Below are positions 47,511 to 57,990 of a DNA stretch of 64,000 nt, one piece after another. Origin of the DNA: Pseudomonas sp. ICMP 561 (GTDB taxonomy: Bacteria > Pseudomonadota > Gammaproteobacteria > Pseudomonadales > Pseudomonadaceae); contig NZ_LKBT01000010.1 in assembly GCF_002699985.1 (NCBI RefSeq), positions 31,944 through 95,943 of the forward strand, written 5' to 3'. A program made the translations under genes and the position numbers. The notes beneath the pieces were generated by a model that saw only the letters and a program-made list of their open reading frames with translations, did no database searches and was not told the DNA's origin. Positions within the stretch are counted from its first letter, which is position 1; each line of letters starts with the position of its first letter.

Positions 47511-49190
47511 ATGAAAAACAATCGCCACCCCGCAGACGGTAAGAAGCCGATCACTATTTTCGGCCCGGACTTCCCTTTCGCCTTCGATGACTGGATCGAG
47601 CACCCCGCCGGGCTGGGCAGTATTCCTGCCGAGAATCACGGTCAGGAAGTGGCGATCGTTGGCGCGGGCATCGCGGGTCTGGTGGCGGCCTATGAACTAA
47701 TGAAGCTGGGTCTGAAGCCTGTCGTCTACGAAGCATCCAAGATGGGGGGCCGTCTGCGATCTCAGGCTTTCGAAGGCACTGAAGGCATCATCGCGGAGTT
47801 GGGCGGTATGCGTTTTCCGGTGTCTTCCACGGCGTTCTATCACTACGTCGACAAGCTTGGCCTGGAATCGAAGCCTTTCCCAAACCCGCTGACGGCCGCC
47901 TCGGGCAGTACCGTTATCGATCTGGAAGGCGTCACCTATTACGCGCAGAAACTCTCGGATCTCCCCGCGATGTTCCAGGAAGTCGCCGACGCCTGGGCTG
48001 ATGCGCTGGAAGAAGGTTCGGGTTTCAAGGATATCCAGCAAGCCATCCGCGACCGTGATGTGCCGCGCCTCAAAGAACTGTGGAACACCTTGGTGCCATT
48101 GTGGGATGACCGTACGTTCTATGACTTCGTCGCCACCTCCAAAGCGTTCGCCAAACTATCGTTCTACCACCGTGAAGTCTTCGGGCAGGTCGGCTTCGGC
48201 ACCGGCGGCTGGGACTCGGACTTCCCCAACTCGATGCTGGAAATCTTCCGCGTGGTCATGACCAACTGCGACGATCACCAGCACCTGATCGTGGGTGGCG
48301 TAGAGCAAGTGCCGCTGGGCATCTGGCGCCATGTACCGGAGCGCTGCGCCCACTGGCCGGAAGGCACCAGCCTTGCTTCGCTGCATCACGGCGCGCCACG
48401 TACCGGTGTAAAGCGGATTGCCCGCGCCGAAGACGGTCTGCTGGCCGTCACTGATAACTGGGGTGACACCCGCCACTACGCGGCGGTACTGACCACCTGC
48501 CAGAGTTGGTTGCTGACCACCCAGATCGAATGCGAAGAATCACTGTTCTCGCAAAAAATGTGGATGGCGCTGGACCGTACCCGTTACATGCAATCGTCAA
48601 AAACATTCGTGATGGTCGATCGTCCCTTCTGGAAGGACAAAGATCCGGAAACCGGCCGCGACCTGATGAGCATGACCCTCACCGACCGTCTGACCCGCGG
48701 CACTTACCTGTTCGATAACGGTGACGACAAGCCAGGCGTGATCTGCCTGTCTTACTCGTGGATGAGTGATGCGCTGAAGATGCTACCGCAGCCCATCGAA
48801 AAACGGGTCAAACTGGCGCTCGATGCGCTGAAGAAGATCTACCCTAAAGTCGACATCGCCGCGCGGATCATCGGAGACCCGATTACCGTTTCCTGGGAAT
48901 CGGACCCGCACTTCCTTGGCGCTTTCAAAGGCGCATTGCCGGGGCATTACCGTTACAACCAGCGGATGTACGCGCACTTCATGCAGCAGGACATGCCTGT
49001 CGAACAGCGCGGCATGTTTATCGCGGGAGACGACGTATCCTGGACTCCCGCGTGGGTGGAAGGCGCAGTGCAGACCTCACTGAATGCGGTGTGGGGCATC
49101 ATGACCCATTTCGGCGGCAAGACCCACGCCGACAACCCAGGCCCCGGTGATGTGTTCCACGAGATTGGTCCCATCGCCCTGACCGATTGA
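47511..49190 (+). CDS. davB: L-lysine 2-monooxygenase DavB
   Basis: DavB oxidatively decarboxylates L-lysine to 5-aminovaleramide. The 559-residue flavoprotein has the FAD dinucleotide fold VAIVGAGIAGLVAAYELMKL (GxGxxG at residues 51-56), the amine-oxidase segment MGGRLRSQAFEG and LGGMRFPVSS, and near its end GMFIAGDDVSWTPAWVEGAV. It resembles P. putida DavB along its whole length. Related tryptophan 2-monooxygenase (IaaM) differs in the N-terminus. davA follows 15 bp later. Confidence 0.92.
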   Translation: MKNNRHPADGKKPITIFGPDFPFAFDDWIEHPAGLGSIPAENHGQEVAIVGAGIAGLVAAYELMKLGLKPVVYEASKMGGRLRSQAFEGTEGIIAELGGMRFPVSSTAFYHYVDKLGLESKPFPNPLTAASGSTVIDLEGVTYYAQKLSDLPAMFQEVADAWADALEEGSGFKDIQQAIRDRDVPRLKELWNTLVPLWDDRTFYDFVATSKAFAKLSFYHREVFGQVGFGTGGWDSDFPNSMLEIFRVVMTNCDDHQHLIVGGVEQVPLGIWRHVPERCAHWPEGTSLASLHHGAPRTGVKRIARAEDGLLAVTDNWGDTRHYAAVLTTCQSWLLTTQIECEESLFSQKMWMALDRTRYMQSSKTFVMVDRPFWKDKDPETGRDLMSMTLTDRLTRGTYLFDNGDDKPGVICLSYSWMSDALKMLPQPIEKRVKLALDALKKIYPKVDIAARIIGDPITVSWESDPHFLGAFKGALPGHYRYNQRMYAHFMQQDMPVEQRGMFIAGDDVSWTPAWVEGAVQTSLNAVWGIMTHFGGKTHADNPGPGDVFHEIGPIALTD

Positions 49191-49205
49191 ACAAAAGGCT
49201 GAACC

Positions 49206-50006
49206 ATGCACATCGCCCTGTACCAATGCCCGCCGCTGCCGCTGGATATCGGCGGCAATCTGCAACGTCTGGATGATCAGGCGCGAGAGGCGGCAGCACT
49301 CGGTGCAAAGCTGCTGGTTTGCCCTGAGATGTTTCTCACCGGCTACAACATCGGTGCCGAGGCGGCGCGTACCTTGGCGCAACCCAGTGATGGTTTCGCT
49401 GCGGGTGATATCGCGGCGATTGCCAAGGGTTACGACATTGCGATCCTTTATGGATATCCGGAGCTGGGCGCTGACGACCTGATTTACAACTCTGTGCAGT
49501 TGATCGACGGCCACGGCAAGACCCTTTGCAACTATCGCAAGACACACCTGTACGGCGACCTGGACAAAGCGATGTTCAGCCCCGGCGAGGACCGTTTTCC
49601 GATTGTGGAGTTGAACGGTTGGCAGCTGGGCTTTCTGATCTGCTACGACGTTGAGTTCCCGGAGAACACCCGACGTCTGGCGCTGGAAGGTGCCGAGTTG
49701 ATTCTGGTGCCAACGGCTAATATGGCCCCTTATGATTTTGTCGCCGAGGTGACCGTTCGTGCCAGGGCCTACGAGAATCAGTGCTACGTGGTTTACGCCA
49801 ACTATTGCGGCAGCGAAGGCGACATTCATTACTGCGGCCTGAGTAGCCTCTGCGCCCCGGACGGCAGCCGACTGGCCGTGGCTAAACAGGACGAGGTGTT
49901 GATCTCGGGCACCCTGGATCGACAGTTGATGGAGCAGTCGCGGTCGATCAATACCTACTTCAATGATCGACGGCCGGGGTTGTATGTGGGGTTGGGTGAA
50001 GGCTGA
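49206..50006 (+). CDS. davA: 5-aminovaleramide amidohydrolase DavA
   Basis: DavA hydrolyses 5-aminovaleramide to 5-aminovalerate, the second step of the lysine aminovalerate pathway. The 266-residue product is a nitrilase-family enzyme with the Glu-Lys-Cys triad visible in VCPEMFLTGYN, NYRKTHLYGDL and LICYDVEFPEN. GGCTGAACC precedes the ATG. It forms an operon with davB. Confidence 0.92.
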   Translation: MHIALYQCPPLPLDIGGNLQRLDDQAREAAALGAKLLVCPEMFLTGYNIGAEAARTLAQPSDGFAAGDIAAIAKGYDIAILYGYPELGADDLIYNSVQLIDGHGKTLCNYRKTHLYGDLDKAMFSPGEDRFPIVELNGWQLGFLICYDVEFPENTRRLALEGAELILVPTANMAPYDFVAEVTVRARAYENQCYVVYANYCGSEGDIHYCGLSSLCAPDGSRLAVAKQDEVLISGTLDRQLMEQSRSINTYFNDRRPGLYVGLGEG

Positions 50007-50017
50007 ACCACACATCT

Positions 50018-50106
50018 GTAGGACCGGCTTCAGCCGGGAGAGCGTCGATGAAACCGATGCATTTTCTGGATCATAAATACGCCCTCCCGGCTAAAGCCGG
50101 TCCTAC
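50018..50106. repeat. REP hairpin, same class as 47272-47361
   Basis: GTAGGACCGGCTTCAGCCGG and its complement CCGGCTAAAGCCGGTCCTAC, between davA and pqqF, where it can end the dav transcript. Confidence 0.85.
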
Positions 50107-50190
50107 GGATCAATGTTTGCCGCGAGACCGCGCGGTGCCATGAATAACCAATTCCGCTAGCATGACCCGATCACGTCTCCCGGAACGCCC

Positions 50191-52479
50191 ATGCCTGCCT
50201 CGCCCACCACCGAACACCTGACCCTCGCCAACGGCCTGAACGTCGTGCTGTGCCATGCGCCACGGCTCAAGCGCTGCGCCGCTTCGTTGCGGGTGGCCGC
50301 GGGGAGTCATGATGTGTCCGCTGCATGGCCAGGGCTTGCGCACTTTCTGGAACATTTGTTCTTCCTCGGCACCGAGCGGTTTGCAGGGGATGAAAAGCTG
50401 ATGGCCTTCGTCCAGCGTCATGGCGGGCAGATCAACGCGAGTACCCGTGAGCGAACCACTGATTTCTTTTTCGAGCTGCCGTTGACGGCGTTCGCGCAAG
50501 GGCTGGAGCGTCTCAGCGACATGCTCGCTCGTCCGCGCATGACCATGGCCGATCAACTGCGCGAGCGGGAAGTCCTGCATGCCGAGTTCATCGCCTGGTC
50601 TCGCGACGTCAAGGCACGCCAGCACATGCAGATGCTGGAAAGTATTTCAGCTCGCCATCCACTGCGCGCCTTTCATGCAGGCAATCGCTATAGCTTGCCG
50701 GTGCCGCGTCCGGCGTTTCAGCAGGCGTTGCAGGATTTTTATCAGCGGTTTTATCAGGCTGGGCAAATGACCTTGTGCCTGGCGGGGCCTCAGTCGCTGG
50801 AGGAGCTAAAACAGCTGGCGACGAATTATGGCGCAGGGCTGGCCAGTGGCGTAAAGGTCGCGCAAGCCACCCCTCCGAAGCTGGTTGATGATGGGGATCG
50901 GATACTTGTGAGGGCCGATCAACAACTGCTTCTGGCCTGTGAGGATTTGCCTGAGGGCGCGGATGAAGCCGCTGCGTTCTTGTGTCATTGCCTGAATGGC
51001 AGCCGGGCGGAGGGCGCTGTTGATGCGCTGAAGGCGGAAGTGGTTTATCAGTTTGCTGGTCAGACTTTGATCAAGGTCGATGTTAGCGGCGTCAAAGAAA
51101 TCGCTATCGCGGGCAAGCGCGCTCCTACGGATGGAACGCGTTTTCCTGTAGGAGCGCGCTTGCCCGCGATGGCGTCGGCACTGACACAAAACCTCAAAAC
51201 CCATTGGCCATCCCTGCGCGACGACTACAACCGCCTTCAGCAACGACAACTGGATGTCAGCTCCGCTCTGGAACTGGCCCACCACCACGCCCGCAACCTG
51301 CCCCAAGGCTTATCTGAGCAAGGCGGCACAGCGCTGATCGCTTTGCTGGAACAGATTCAACCGAACACACAACCTTCAGAAATCCACTGGCAACTCCCGA
51401 AACCAAACCCTTTCCTGAACGTCCCGAGTAACGGCCACGAAGGCGCACTCTATCTGCGCTGGCGCCTGCCATCCCCGCAACCCACGCTGTGGCGGATGTT
51501 TGAGCAGAGCTTGAAGCCCTTGGCGCGGGATGCGAAGCAAGCAGGCGTCAACCTTGAGTTCAGTGCGTACGGCCATTACTGGCAACTCAAACTCAGCGGC
51601 CTCGACGCCCCGATGCCTGAAATCCTCAAGCATGCGTTACAACGACTGAGCGCCCCCGACGATGCAAGCCTGGGCCAACCCGGCGATGAACCTGCCCTGA
51701 TTCCAATCCGGCAGTTGCTCAAAGCACTGCCCGATTGCTATCTGAACGCAGCACCCGCCAGCGAAACCGGCGACGTTCAAGCCTTCTGGCCAGCAACGCA
51801 GTGGATCAGCTTCACGTCAGGCTTTGCTCCGGAAACGATCCTTACGCTGAGCAGCGTCTTACGCAGTACGCAGGGCCAGCGGGACGAGCAAACACTCCAG
51901 GCACCAGCGCTGGCTCCCGGTAAACACTGGCAATCCGCCGCACCACAATCCTCGGAGAGCGCCGTGCTGCTGTTCTGCCCCACGCCCTCCTCTTCCATCG
52001 CCGACGAAGCTGCATGGCGATTACTGGCTCATCTGGCACAAAGCCCGTTCTACCAACGGCTGAGGGTCGAGCTGCAACTGGGTTACGCGGTGTTCAGCGG
52101 TTTACGACAGATTGCCGGACGAACGGGAATACTCTTCGGTGTCCAGTCGCCTAACGCCTCGGTGCCACAACTGGTCGAGCACATAGAACAGTTTCTGAAC
52201 GATCTGCTTGACTGGATCAACGACGCTGAGCTGACAGCCCAGACTGAAGCCTTGGTCGCGCAATTGGATATAGATGCCATGGAAACCGCGCAAGCAGCCG
52301 ACCTGCGCTGGCAGGCGTATCTGGCGGGCCGCGACGAACGGTTCCTGTCCGCGCTACATGAAACATTACGAAACCTCGACCTGCAGACTGTGTTGCAAGC
52401 CGCTGCTAGCCTTCAAAAAGCCAAGAGCGGCTGGCTTTGCCTGACCAATAGTCAGCAAACCCCATGGCGCGGGGCCTGA
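50191..52479 (+). CDS. pqqF: PqqF, M16 zinc peptidase of PQQ biosynthesis
   Basis: PqqF, thought to act with PqqG-like partners, trims the cross-linked PqqA peptide. The 762-residue product has the inverted zinc motif HFLEH at residues 51-55 with the distal glutamate in LHAEFIAWSRD, then inactive M16 repeats. A REP hairpin lies within the frame at 51102-51174, adding residues such as GKRAPTDGTRFPVGARL without breaking the frame. It precedes pqqA, as in other pseudomonads. Confidence 0.9.
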   Translation: MPASPTTEHLTLANGLNVVLCHAPRLKRCAASLRVAAGSHDVSAAWPGLAHFLEHLFFLGTERFAGDEKLMAFVQRHGGQINASTRERTTDFFFELPLTAFAQGLERLSDMLARPRMTMADQLREREVLHAEFIAWSRDVKARQHMQMLESISARHPLRAFHAGNRYSLPVPRPAFQQALQDFYQRFYQAGQMTLCLAGPQSLEELKQLATNYGAGLASGVKVAQATPPKLVDDGDRILVRADQQLLLACEDLPEGADEAAAFLCHCLNGSRAEGAVDALKAEVVYQFAGQTLIKVDVSGVKEIAIAGKRAPTDGTRFPVGARLPAMASALTQNLKTHWPSLRDDYNRLQQRQLDVSSALELAHHHARNLPQGLSEQGGTALIALLEQIQPNTQPSEIHWQLPKPNPFLNVPSNGHEGALYLRWRLPSPQPTLWRMFEQSLKPLARDAKQAGVNLEFSAYGHYWQLKLSGLDAPMPEILKHALQRLSAPDDASLGQPGDEPALIPIRQLLKALPDCYLNAAPASETGDVQAFWPATQWISFTSGFAPETILTLSSVLRSTQGQRDEQTLQAPALAPGKHWQSAAPQSSESAVLLFCPTPSSSIADEAAWRLLAHLAQSPFYQRLRVELQLGYAVFSGLRQIAGRTGILFGVQSPNASVPQLVEHIEQFLNDLLDWINDAELTAQTEALVAQLDIDAMETAQAADLRWQAYLAGRDERFLSALHETLRNLDLQTVLQAAASLQKAKSGWLCLTNSQQTPWRGA
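51102..51174. repeat. REP hairpin inside the pqqF reading frame
   Basis: CGCTATCGCGGGCAAGCGCG at the left and GCGCGCTTGCCCGCGATGGC at the right form a near-perfect inverted repeat, with CTCCTAC and GTAGGAG at the inner ends. The same class is intergenic at 60216-60300. It is translated as part of pqqF. Confidence 0.85.
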
Positions 52480-52632
52480 TCGTTACCAAAGCTGCAAAAG
52501 CTTTGTTCACGAATCCGACAGCCAGAATTTGTTAAATTAAGTAACATAGCTTCCCAATCATCGAACGTATGCCTTTGCAGGTGTACTAACGATTTACCAC
52601 CCACCGCTGCAATCACCCAGAAGGAGTCTTTT

Positions 52633-52704
52633 ATGTGGACTAAACCTGCTTACACTGATCTGCGTATCGGTTTCGAAGTCACGATGTACTTCGCAAGCCG
52701 TTGA
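52633..52704 (+). CDS. pqqA: PQQ precursor peptide PqqA
   Basis: A 23-codon gene, [20 protein letters not shown] ending ASR, with AAGGAG nine bases upstream. Glu15 and Tyr19 are the residues that PqqE cross-links and that become the PQQ skeleton. It lies 153 bp after pqqF and is followed by a hairpin that sets it apart from pqqB. Confidence 0.95.
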   Translation: MWTKPAYTDLRIGFEVTMYFASR

Positions 52705-52718
52705 TGACAACGCGGTGC

Positions 52719-52747
52719 AAAGCCTCGGTTCGCCGGGGCTTTTTTTA
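52719..52747 (+). terminator. partial terminator between pqqA and pqqB
   Basis: AAAGCCTCGG and CCGGGGCTTT pair with one G-U around a TTCG loop, followed by a run of seven Ts. Placed between precursor peptide and enzymes, it would let pqqA be made in excess over pqqBCDE, as known for pqq operons. Confidence 0.85.
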
Positions 52748-52805
52748 TTGGTAAGTTCTTTTTTCTTTTAGATCCTCTTTTCATGCCTCGCCCCAGGGAG
52801 CTGAC

Positions 52806-53717
52806 ATGCACATCCAGATTCTAGGCTCCGCTGCTGGCGGCGGCTTTCCACAGTGGAACTGTAATTGCGCGAACTGCGCCGGTTTCCGCGAGGGCAGCCT
52901 GCGGGCCCATGCCCGGACCCAATCGTCCATCGCGCTCTCCGACGATGGCATCAACTGGGTGCTGTGCAACGCCTCTCCGGACATTCGCGCACAGCTGGCC
53001 GGTTTCGGCCCTATGCAACCAGGCCGCTCCCTGCGCGACACCGGGATCAGCGCGATCATCCTGATGGACAGCCAGATCGACCACACCACCGGCTTGCTCA
53101 GCTTGCGCGAAGGCTGTCCGCATCAGGTCTGGTGTACCGACATGGTTCATGAAGACCTGAGCACCGGCTTACCGTTGTTCAACATGCTCAAGCACTGGAA
53201 CGGCGGCCTGGCCTGGAACCGGATCGAGCTTGAAGGCAGCTTTGTGATTCCTGCGTGCCCGAACCTGCGTTTCACGCCATTCCCGCTGCGCAGCGCGGCC
53301 CCGCCTTATTCGCCGCATCGCTTCGATCCGCACCCGGGCGACAACATTGGCCTGATGGTCGAAGACCTGAAGACCGGCGGCAAGCTGTTCTACGCGCCGG
53401 GGCTGGGCAAGGTCGATGATGCGCTGATGGAAAAAATGGTCGCCGCCGATTGCCTGCTGGTGGACGGCACGATGTGGGACGACGATGAGATGCAGCGTCG
53501 TGGAGTAGGCACACGGACCGGAACGGAAATGGGTCACCTGGCGCAAAACGGCCCTGGCGGCATGCTCGAAGTGCTGGAACGCCTGCCGAAACAGCGCAAG
53601 GTGCTTATCCACATCAATAACACCAACCCGATCCTCGACGAAGACTCGCCCGAACGCGCTGAGCTTGCTCGCCGTAATGTCGAAGTAGCGTTTGATGGGA
53701 TGAGTATTGAGTTGTAA
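52806..53717 (+). CDS. pqqB: PqqB, metallo-beta-lactamase-fold PQQ biosynthesis protein
   Basis: The 303-residue product has the PqqB start [20 protein letters not shown] with NCANC, and [13 protein letters not shown] and HINNTNPIL further on. It hydroxylates the tyrosine-derived part of the PQQ precursor. It starts about 60 bp after the pqqA terminator; a REP hairpin separates it from pqqC. Confidence 0.95.
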   Translation: MHIQILGSAAGGGFPQWNCNCANCAGFREGSLRAHARTQSSIALSDDGINWVLCNASPDIRAQLAGFGPMQPGRSLRDTGISAIILMDSQIDHTTGLLSLREGCPHQVWCTDMVHEDLSTGLPLFNMLKHWNGGLAWNRIELEGSFVIPACPNLRFTPFPLRSAAPPYSPHRFDPHPGDNIGLMVEDLKTGGKLFYAPGLGKVDDALMEKMVAADCLLVDGTMWDDDEMQRRGVGTRTGTEMGHLAQNGPGGMLEVLERLPKQRKVLIHINNTNPILDEDSPERAELARRNVEVAFDGMSIEL

Positions 53718-53739
53718 GCAGCGGAATGACAACGAATCC

Positions 53740-53831
53740 GTTGGAGCGTGGCTTGCCCGCGAATACGATGGCTCAGACGCAAAAGGTGTGTCGAATGTAC
53801 CGGCCTCTTCGCGGGCAAGCCTCGCTCCAAC
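53740..53831. repeat. REP hairpin, same class as 35418-35505
   Basis: GTTGGAGCGTGGCTTGCCCG at the left and CGGGCAAGCCTCGCTCCAAC at the right, between pqqB and pqqC inside the pqq operon. It may stabilise or punctuate the mRNA. Confidence 0.85.
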
Positions 53832-53857
53832 AAAGTTAGTTTTTTGAGGGAGTCTAA

Positions 53858-54613
53858 ATGAGCGAAGCAACGCCGCTGTCCCCCGCTGAATTCGAACAGG
53901 CCTTGCGTGCCAAAGGCGCGTATTACCACATTCATCACCCGTACCACGTGGCGATGTACGAAGGCCGTGCGACCCGCGAACAGATTCAGGGCTGGGTCGC
54001 CAACCGGTTCTACTATCAAGTGAACATCCCGCTCAAGGATGCTGCCATTCTGGCCAACTGCCCGGATCGTGAAATTCGTCGTGAGTGGATTCAGCGCCTG
54101 CTGGATCACGACGGTGCACCCGGCGAAGACGGCGGTATTGAAGCCTGGCTGCGTTTGGGCCAAGCCGTTGGTCTGGATCCGGATCAACTGCGCTCACAGG
54201 AACTGGTTCTGCCAGGCGTGCGCTTCGCCGTGGACGCCTACGTCAACTTTGCCCGCCGCGCCAACTGGCAGGAAGCGGCCAGCAGCTCGCTGACAGAGCT
54301 GTTCGCCCCGCAGATCCACCAGTCGCGTCTGGACAGCTGGCCACAGCATTACCCGTGGATCGATCCAGCAGGCTATGAGTATTTCCGGACCCGACTGGGT
54401 CAGGCACGTCGAGATGTAGAGCACGGCCTGACGATCACCCTGCAGCACTATACGACTTATGAAGGCCAGCAGCGCATGCTGGAAATCCTGCAGTTCAAAC
54501 TCGACATTTTGTGGAGCATGCTGGACGCCATGAGCATGGCTTACGAGCTGAACCGCCCGCCTTATCACAGCGTGACCGACCAACGGGTCTGGCATAAGGG
54601 GATTGCCCTATGA
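53858..54613 (+). CDS. pqqC: PqqC, pyrroloquinoline-quinone synthase
   Basis: PqqC carries out the final ring closure and oxidation to PQQ without a cofactor. The 251-residue helical product has [35 protein letters not shown] and [12 protein letters not shown] as in the TENA-like PqqC family. GAGGGAG precedes the ATG. It overlaps pqqD by 4 bp. Confidence 0.95.
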   Translation: MSEATPLSPAEFEQALRAKGAYYHIHHPYHVAMYEGRATREQIQGWVANRFYYQVNIPLKDAAILANCPDREIRREWIQRLLDHDGAPGEDGGIEAWLRLGQAVGLDPDQLRSQELVLPGVRFAVDAYVNFARRANWQEAASSSLTELFAPQIHQSRLDSWPQHYPWIDPAGYEYFRTRLGQARRDVEHGLTITLQHYTTYEGQQRMLEILQFKLDILWSMLDAMSMAYELNRPPYHSVTDQRVWHKGIAL

Positions 54614-54885
54614 GCTTTGATCGACAACAAGTCCCGAGCTGGCGCCGGGGCTACCGCTACCAGTTCGAACCGGCCCAGAACGGCCACGTGCTGCTCTACC
54701 CGGAAGGCATGATCAAACTCAATGAAAGCGCCAGTGCTATTGGTGGTTTGATCGACGGTCAGCGCAGCGTGGCGGCGATCATTGAAGCCCTGAACGAGCA
54801 GTTCCCGGGCTTTCCCGAGCTCGGCAGCGATGTCGAGCAATTCATGGAGGTCGCCCGTGGCGAACACTGGATCGAACTTGCCTGA
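54610..54885 (+). CDS. pqqD: PqqD, PqqA peptide chaperone
   Basis: The 91-residue product ([35 protein letters not shown]) is the RiPP recognition element that binds PqqA and presents it to PqqE. It is coupled by overlap to pqqC (4 bp) and pqqE (29 bp). Confidence 0.94.
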   Translation: MSFDRQQVPSWRRGYRYQFEPAQNGHVLLYPEGMIKLNESASAIGGLIDGQRSVAAIIEALNEQFPGFPELGSDVEQFMEVARGEHWIELA

Positions 54886-56044
54886 GTCGACCCCGGTCGA
54901 GTCAGCCATCAAGATTCCGCCCAAGCCCGCAGTCGGTTTGCCGCTTTGGCTGCTGGCCGAGCTGACGTATCGCTGCCCGCTGCAATGTCCGTATTGCTCG
55001 AACCCGTTGGACTTTGCCAAACAAGGCCAGGAGTTGACCACCGAGCAGTGGTTCAAGGTCATGGCCGAAGCGCGGGAGATGGGCGCGGCGCAGATTGGTT
55101 TCTCCGGCGGCGAACCGCTGGTGCGTCAGGACCTCGCGGAGCTGATCCGCGAAGCCCGTCGTTTGGGTTATTACACCAATCTGATTACATCGGGCATCGG
55201 TCTCACCGAGCAAAAAATCATCGATTTCAAGGAAGCTGGGCTCGATCACATTCAGATCAGTTTCCAGGCCAGTGACGAGCAAGTGAACAACATGCTCGCA
55301 GGCTCGAAAAAAGCCTTCGCGCAGAAGCTGGAGATGGCCCGTGCGGTCAAGAAGCACGGCTATCCGATGGTGCTTAACTTCGTGACCCACCGGCACAACA
55401 TCGACAAGATCGATAAAATCATCGAGTTGTGTATCGCTCTCGAAGCAGATTTCGTCGAGCTGGCGACGTGTCAGTTCTACGGCTGGGCGCACCTGAACCG
55501 CCAGGGCTTGCTGCCCACCAAGGATCAGCTGGTTCGCGCCGAGCGGGTCACGAACGAATACCGCGACAAGCTGGCTGCCGAAAATCATCCGTGCAAGTTG
55601 ATCTTCGTCACCCCGGATTACTACGAAGAACGCCCGAAAGCCTGCATGAACGGCTGGGGCAATATCTTCCTCACCGTGACTCCGGATGGCACCGCCCTAC
55701 CCTGTCACGGGGCACGGCAAATGCCGGTGCAGTTCCCCAACGTTCGCGACCATACGATGCAACACATCTGGTACGACTCATTCGGTTTCAACCGCTTCCG
55801 TGGTTACGACTGGATGCCCGAACCGTGTCGCTCATGTGACGAAAAAGAGAAGGATTTCGGCGGCTGTCGCTGCCAGGCATTCATGCTCACCGGCGATGCC
55901 GCCAATGCCGACCCGGTGTGCAGTAAATCACCTCATCACGGGATGATTGTGCAGGCTCGAAAAGAAGCCGAATATGCGACTCAAACCATTGAGCAGTTGG
56001 CCTTTCGCAATGACAGAAACTCGCGCCTCATCGCCAAATCCTGA
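54857..56044 (+). CDS. pqqE: PqqE, radical SAM glutamate-tyrosine cross-linking enzyme
   Basis: PqqE forms the carbon-carbon bond between Glu15 and Tyr19 of PqqA. The 395-residue product has the SAM-cluster motif CPLQCPYC (CxxxCxxC) and a SPASM C-terminus with CHGARQM and [16 protein letters not shown]. The GTG at 54857, six bases after GGAGG, is preferred over an upstream ATG at 54830. It overlaps the next gene by 35 bp. Confidence 0.93.
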   Translation: MANTGSNLPESTPVESAIKIPPKPAVGLPLWLLAELTYRCPLQCPYCSNPLDFAKQGQELTTEQWFKVMAEAREMGAAQIGFSGGEPLVRQDLAELIREARRLGYYTNLITSGIGLTEQKIIDFKEAGLDHIQISFQASDEQVNNMLAGSKKAFAQKLEMARAVKKHGYPMVLNFVTHRHNIDKIDKIIELCIALEADFVELATCQFYGWAHLNRQGLLPTKDQLVRAERVTNEYRDKLAAENHPCKLIFVTPDYYEERPKACMNGWGNIFLTVTPDGTALPCHGARQMPVQFPNVRDHTMQHIWYDSFGFNRFRGYDWMPEPCRSCDEKEKDFGGCRCQAFMLTGDAANADPVCSKSPHHGMIVQARKEAEYATQTIEQLAFRNDRNSRLIAKS

Positions 56045-57857
56045 AACGTTTACTGCAGCCCAGGCGGTCGCCGCCGGCGTTGATTTCGCCGAGTTGGCTG
56101 TCAGCCCGCTGGGGCTGTTCTGGAATGAATACCGGCCTGAGGATGGCGCGTGCCGTATCTGGCGCTGGTTTGAAGGCAACACGACCTGCCTGACCCCCGA
56201 TGGCTTCAGCGTGCGCAGCCGGGTCTATGAGTACGGCGGCGGTTCTTTCTGCCTGACCGACGATGGCCTGGTGTTCGTCAACGAAAGCGATCAGCAGCTC
56301 TATCGCCAGCCACTGTTGTTTGATGAGTTCGAGGGTGAAGGTCTGCCCGAAGCCATCACCACCGGCAAAAAACGCTACGGCGATCTGGTATTTGCCAACG
56401 GGCAGATTCTGGCCGTCGAAGAAGATAAAGAATTCCATCAACTGGTCAGCATTGACGTCGCCAATGGCAAGCGTCTGGTGCTGGCGCGCGGGGCGGATTT
56501 CTATGCGTCTCCTACCCTCAGTCCTGACGGTCAGCGCCTGGCCTGGATTGAATGGCAAAAGCCGCACCAGCCCTGGACCAGCACACTGTTGATGAGCAGC
56601 AAACGTCAGGCTGCAGGTGGTTGGTCCGAGCCGCGCTGCCTGGCGGGCGACCGTGATGAAGAGTCCATTCAGCAAGCCCGTTTCGACGCCACGGGGCGTT
56701 TGTATTGCCTGAGCGATCAGGGCGGTTTCTGGCAGCCTTGCGTAGAAGGCTCATTCGGCCTGACCCATCTCAAGGCATCCGATGCCGATCATGCGCCAGC
56801 GCCTTGGCAATTGGGCGGGCGCAGTTGGTTGCCGTTACCTCACGGCGCTTACCTCGGCACCTGGTCGGAAAACGGGACAGGCGTGTTGGGGATGCGTGAT
56901 TCCCACGGCACGCTGCAAGACTTCAGTGGCGAGTACAGCCGCTTCCGCAGCCTGGCGCTCGACGATCAATACGTTTATTGCGTCGCGGCTTCAGCCACCT
57001 GCCCTTCGGCGGTGCTCGCGATCAGTCGCGAAGATCACAGCGTTCAGGTCCTGGCCGGAGGCGTCGCGCCCCTGCCGCCTGAGCAAATCAGCCGTCCAGA
57101 AACCCTGCGCTACAAAAGCGGCGATGGCGAAGCGAACGGCTATTTCTACCCGGCCATGAACGCCGTCGGCACTCCACCGCTGGTGGTATTCGTCCACGGC
57201 GGGCCAACCTCGGCCTGCTACCCGGTCCTTGACCCGAAAATCCAGTACTGGACCCAACGCGGCTTTGCCGTGGCCGACCTCAACTACCGCGGCAGCACCG
57301 GTTATGGCCGGGAATATCGCCAGAGCCTGCACCTGAACTGGGGCGTGGCCGATGTGGAGGACGCCTGTGCAGTCGTTGCGCACCTGGCGGGACGCGGGCT
57401 GATCAATCCGGATCAGGCGTTTATTCGTGGCGGCAGTGCCGGGGGCTATACAACCCTGTGCGCACTGGCCTTCAAGAAAGTCTTCCGCGCCGGTGCAAGC
57501 TTGTACGGCGTCAGCGACCCACTGGCACTGGCCAAAGCCACGCATAAATTCGAGAGCGATTATCTGGACTGGCTGATTGGTGACCCTGAAGAGGACATCG
57601 ACCGCTATCACGCCCGCACGCCACTGCTCCACGCCGCCGAGATCCAGGTGCCGGTGATTTTCTTCCAGGGCGAGCTCGACGCAGTGGTCGTCCCCGAACA
57701 GACCCGCGCTATGCTGATGGCCCTTAAATCCCGAGGTGTTGTGGCTGAAGGGCATTTTTACGCCGACGAACACCATGGCTTCCGCAAGGCGGTCAACCAG
57801 GCGGACGCGTTGACGAAGGAGTGGGCGTTCTATCGAAAGGTGATTGATCAGGTGTGA
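56010..57857 (+). CDS. S9 prolyl-oligopeptidase-type peptidase of the pqq operon (PqqM-like)
   Basis: The 615-residue product has a beta-propeller N-terminal domain and an alpha/beta-hydrolase C-terminus with the nucleophile in [11 protein letters not shown], the Asp in [11 protein letters not shown] and the His in [10 protein letters not shown]. It starts at ATG 56010 inside pqqE, so it is made with the PQQ enzymes. Peptidases at this place are called PqqM in some pseudomonads and may help process PqqA or its remnants. Confidence 0.85.
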   Translation: MTETRASSPNPETFTAAQAVAAGVDFAELAVSPLGLFWNEYRPEDGACRIWRWFEGNTTCLTPDGFSVRSRVYEYGGGSFCLTDDGLVFVNESDQQLYRQPLLFDEFEGEGLPEAITTGKKRYGDLVFANGQILAVEEDKEFHQLVSIDVANGKRLVLARGADFYASPTLSPDGQRLAWIEWQKPHQPWTSTLLMSSKRQAAGGWSEPRCLAGDRDEESIQQARFDATGRLYCLSDQGGFWQPCVEGSFGLTHLKASDADHAPAPWQLGGRSWLPLPHGAYLGTWSENGTGVLGMRDSHGTLQDFSGEYSRFRSLALDDQYVYCVAASATCPSAVLAISREDHSVQVLAGGVAPLPPEQISRPETLRYKSGDGEANGYFYPAMNAVGTPPLVVFVHGGPTSACYPVLDPKIQYWTQRGFAVADLNYRGSTGYGREYRQSLHLNWGVADVEDACAVVAHLAGRGLINPDQAFIRGGSAGGYTTLCALAFKKVFRAGASLYGVSDPLALAKATHKFESDYLDWLIGDPEEDIDRYHARTPLLHAAEIQVPVIFFQGELDAVVVPEQTRAMLMALKSRGVVAEGHFYADEHHGFRKAVNQADALTKEWAFYRKVIDQV

Positions 57858-57871
57858 TCAATCGGGGGACT

Positions 57872-57961
57872 TGTTGGAGCGAGGCTTGCCCGCGAAGAAC
57901 GAACATGCGGTATGCCTGTTCCACCGCGGTGTCTCATTCGCGGGCAAGCCTCGCTCCAACA
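57872..57961. repeat. REP hairpin, same class as 35418-35505
   Basis: TGTTGGAGCGAGGCTTGCCC and its complement ending CGCTCCAACA, between the pqq operon and the convergent GST gene. Confidence 0.85.
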
Positions 57962-57990
57962 GGTTGTGCCGCGCCTGAATACCTATCAAA

